Assembly (NCBI GenBank): GCA_030704425.1
Contig: JAPDHM010000002.1
Coordinates: 558,001 to 622,000 of the forward strand
Reading direction: 5' to 3'
DNA from: Rhodobacteraceae bacterium IMCC1909
GTDB lineage: Bacteria > Pseudomonadota > Alphaproteobacteria > Rhodobacterales > Rhodobacteraceae
DNA: 64,000 nucleotides
The translations under genes and the position numbers were made by a program. This document shows positions 61,879-64,000 of the stretch, in pieces. The notes under the pieces are model-generated. The model saw nothing but the letters and a program-made list of their open reading frames with translations, did not search any database and was not told the DNA's origin. Position 1 is the first letter of the stretch; the number at the start of each line of letters is the position of its first letter.

Positions 61879-63238
61879 TGGCAATTCTCGGATCAGCAAG
61901 AAGCTGGTGAAAGTGATCCTGCTTGATCTCTATTTGGTCTGGTGTGCTTATCCAAGATTAATGCTGATGTTCAGCCGAGACAACAACGTCTATAAATCCA
62001 AATCGAGATATAACGAACTGCACATTGGCAAGAAGATCATTGGTATTGTTGACGCATTGATCGCAAATGAGGTGATCGGTCAACAATTAGGATTCAATGA
62101 CAGGGAAAGTGGTATTGGATTTCAGTCTCGCCTATGGGCCTCAGAAAAATTGATAACTCTTTTTGAGAAAGTTAGATTCAACCAATTCTATATATCCCAT
62201 CACGAAGACTGGGAGCCGATCGTCTTACGGAATGAATTCAAAGATGCCCAAGAATACAGAGGCACGACTGAGACCAAGAGGATGAGATCAGTCTTGCTCG
62301 ATTACATCAACATTTTAAAGCACACCCATATCGACATTTACGATCTAGAGACACCAGTTCGTATAATTGGTGATGGCAAAAAGAAAATACGTCTTCAGAT
62401 CAACCAACAGGATAAAAGGATCAGACGTATTTTTAATAACTCCAGGTGGGATCAGGGCGGTAGGTTCTACGGTGGTTGGTGGCAAAGGTGTCCGAAAGAC
62501 TACCGAAAGAAAATTCAATTCGATGGGATCATGACAGCTGAGATAGATTTCTCGGACCTACACATCGTTATTTTGTATGCGCAGGAGGGGATCAACTATT
62601 GGGCTGAGGTAAATGAAGATACTTACGAATTGCATGGCATCAATAACATTGATCCTAATGTTGACCTTTGGGCTGCTGCCAAACTACTACTGCTGACAGC
62701 CATCAATTCAGATGACACAAATAAAACCTTCAAAGCCTTTAGGTCTCAGTCAGCAAACGGCAGTCCGGAAAAGAAAATGACTGATGGACAGCTATCAGCC
62801 ATGTTGCACCAGCTTGCTCAAAAGCATGAGCCAATTGCGCACAAGTTAGCTTCAGGAGCTGGCATTGATCTTATGTATGTTGACAGTCAGATCACGGAAA
62901 AGCTGATTGAAAACTTCACCTACGTGTATAACTGTCCAATACTGACGGTTCATGACAGCTACATCGTTCCATTCTGCTATGATCATTTTATTTATCAAGA
63001 AATGCAAGCCGCCTTCAAAGAGGTTACAGGCGTCACACACCCTGTTGTTGAACACACCACTCAGTATTATGATGTAATCGAGCAGGAGCCACATCCTGAT
63101 AACTCGGTAGACCTTCAGAATGATCACTATGCTGGGCCACCAAGTCAGCGGCACTTATCTGAGTTAGAATTGTTTCGAGAATTTAAGGGCAAGCCGTTAT
63201 GGGAAGATTGGGTGCCGGATTGGACGGCGGTTTATTGA
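61859..63238 (+). CDS. Mobile-element protein with family-A-polymerase-like palm motifs
   Basis: The 459-residue protein has no standard annotation that I recognise. Residues 228-241 (EIDFSDLHIVILYA) look like polymerase motif A (Asp-x-Ser). Residues 270-284 (LWAAAKLLLLTAINS) could be the motif B helix with its Lys. Residues 361-368 (ILTVHDSY) match motif C of single-subunit RNA polymerases and DNA polymerase I (HDS/HDE). YVDSQI precedes motif C. The N-terminal half is helical and basic. It could be an element-encoded polymerase or primase-like protein. The polymerase call is inference from motif order. The start may lie at 61774 in another frame. Confidence 0.55.
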   Translation: MSLPSIDGNSRISKKLVKVILLDLYLVWCAYPRLMLMFSRDNNVYKSKSRYNELHIGKKIIGIVDALIANEVIGQQLGFNDRESGIGFQSRLWASEKLITLFEKVRFNQFYISHHEDWEPIVLRNEFKDAQEYRGTTETKRMRSVLLDYINILKHTHIDIYDLETPVRIIGDGKKKIRLQINQQDKRIRRIFNNSRWDQGGRFYGGWWQRCPKDYRKKIQFDGIMTAEIDFSDLHIVILYAQEGINYWAEVNEDTYELHGINNIDPNVDLWAAAKLLLLTAINSDDTNKTFKAFRSQSANGSPEKKMTDGQLSAMLHQLAQKHEPIAHKLASGAGIDLMYVDSQITEKLIENFTYVYNCPILTVHDSYIVPFCYDHFIYQEMQAAFKEVTGVTHPVVEHTTQYYDVIEQEPHPDNSVDLQNDHYAGPPSQRHLSELELFREFKGKPLWEDWVPDWTAVY

Positions 63239-63247
63239 AAATCTGAC

Positions 63248-64000
63248 CTAGGCAATAAACTCATACACTAACTCCAAAGAAGAACCGTCTTCTAAGCTGT
63301 ACATGGCTCCTGTAGACGTATTCGCAAATTGGTAACCTGACAAGCCATAGGCGAGTAATACCTCGTCTCCTTCATCAGAATTAAAGTCTGTTACTTTATC
63401 GTTTCCCATTCCAACGTAGAGTAAGAAATCATCTGCACCGCCGCCACCCTCAATGATGTCATTTAGTTCGGAGCCACGAAGGACATTATCGAGATTGTTT
63501 CCTTTAATCGTGAGGCTCCCTCGATTTCCAAAACCAAAAACATTTTCTACATTTGAAGGAGCAGAATAGCTAGTCGGGGTATATACTGTATCGGCCCCCT
63601 CTCCTGCTAATTCTATAACGATATCGCTGGCGCTTGAGAGCACATAGATATCGTTTCCAGTCCCACCATGCATTGTATCCACGCCATCTCGACTACCCTC
63701 ATCCCAATCAAAAATATCGTTACCGGCACCACCGTAAAGTGTGTCATTTCCATTATTACCGGAAATTTCATTATCAAGCTCATTTCCAATAATGGTATCA
63801 CTCGATTGAGAACCCAACACATTTTCGATGAAGGTGTTAAATGCAATTCCAAAATTATCATCTGGATTCCAGGCAGCATATTTGATCGTGGAATATGCTC
63901 CATCATTGAGATCAATATCACACCGATAATTAAAATTTGAAAAATCTAGTAAATCTTCTCCTCCACCATCCCAAATTGTCAAAGAATTTGGTTTTGTTGG
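63248..64000 (-). CDS. RTX calcium-binding protein C-terminus (serralysin-like), N-terminus outside window
   Basis: The frame is open to the right edge (PTKPNSLTIWDGGGEDLLDF at the border). Visible are the TIWDGGGEDLLDF beta-roll start typical of serralysin-type proteases, glycine-rich nonapeptides (GNNGNDTLYGGAGNDIFDWD, HGGTGNDIYVLS) and a C-terminal domain (GADDFLLYVGMGNDKVTDF) with the uncleaved type I secretion signal. The peptidase HExxH domain, if any, is not in the window. Calcium drives folding outside the cell. It is convergent with the palm-domain gene, nine bases apart. Confidence 0.8.
   Translation of the reverse strand, partial: PTKPNSLTIWDGGGEDLLDFSNFNYRCDIDLNDGAYSTIKYAAWNPDDNFGIAFNTFIENVLGSQSSDTIIGNELDNEISGNNGNDTLYGGAGNDIFDWDEGSRDGVDTMHGGTGNDIYVLSSASDIVIELAGEGADTVYTPTSYSAPSNVENVFGFGNRGSLTIKGNNLDNVLRGSELNDIIEGGGGADDFLLYVGMGNDKVTDFNSDEGDEVLLAYGLSGYQFANTSTGAMYSLEDGSSLELVYEFIA

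Overview
The window looks like a moderate-GC marine alphaproteobacterium of the Rhodobacteraceae/Roseobacter type. The evidence is TRAP and TTT solute transport, a monomeric NADP-isocitrate dehydrogenase, a SoxE/SoxF flavocytochrome pair, a DmdA-like GcvT-fold protein, DUF3768, and alphaproteobacterial tRNA-Phe and tRNA-Leu ends. This assignment rests on gene content only; no marker gene for species is present.

Layout. (1) Bases 1 to about 18,680 are a mosaic of mobile-element debris and cargo. It holds a left-running primase-like/alpA/truncated integrase module. Next comes a cargo block bounded by two 3' fragments of related tyrosine recombinases (1505 and 10387). The block contains a prolyl-tRNA deacylase, a LacI regulator and an operon of two different phosphosulfolactate-synthase-like (ComA-like) proteins flanking a TTT transporter. 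It ends in an internally deleted uxaC and a uxuB 5' end fused in frame to an integrase. Then follow a MarR/MFS pair, a deletion scar joining a gntR gene to an ABC permease tail, a hydantoin-type racemase, a complete small integrase, DUF3768, a broken AAA+ ATPase and an IS630 element. This part ends in a 3' fragment of tRNA-Phe. (2) About 18,690 to 58,160 reads as ordinary chromosome: Lrp and DmdA-like genes, OsmC, SoxEF, Icd, two small conserved zinc-ribbon/HTH-like proteins and CueR/CopA. It then carries a 27-kb sugar-acid catabolic region. (3) From 58,160 to the end is a second AT-rich accessory region that starts at a 3' fragment of tRNA-Leu. It carries a two-domain alpha/beta-barrel protein, Sel1 and secreted proteins, a protein with family-A-polymerase-like palm motifs and the C-terminus of an RTX protein.

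How the genes fit together. The 30.7-57.5 kb region encodes hexuronate and aldonate breakdown. UxaC isomerises uronates, a UxuB-type reductase makes mannonate or altronate, and UxuA and UxaA dehydrate these to 2-keto-3-deoxygluconate, which KdgK phosphorylates. A TRAP transporter (dctPQM), a GntR regulator, four Gfo/Idh/MocA dehydrogenases, two 3-hydroxyisobutyrate-dehydrogenase-type enzymes, an idonate-type dehydrogenase, a gluconate-5-dehydrogenase-type SDR, a sugar isomerase/epimerase and a decayed sulfatase suggest use of unusual or sulfated sugar acids. The most novel-looking system is the LacI-controlled TTT/double-ComA-like operon at 3.9-9.35 kb. Two near-identical 14-bp operators support its regulation, and decayed uronate genes at its 3' end hint at a sugar-acid or sulfonate substrate.
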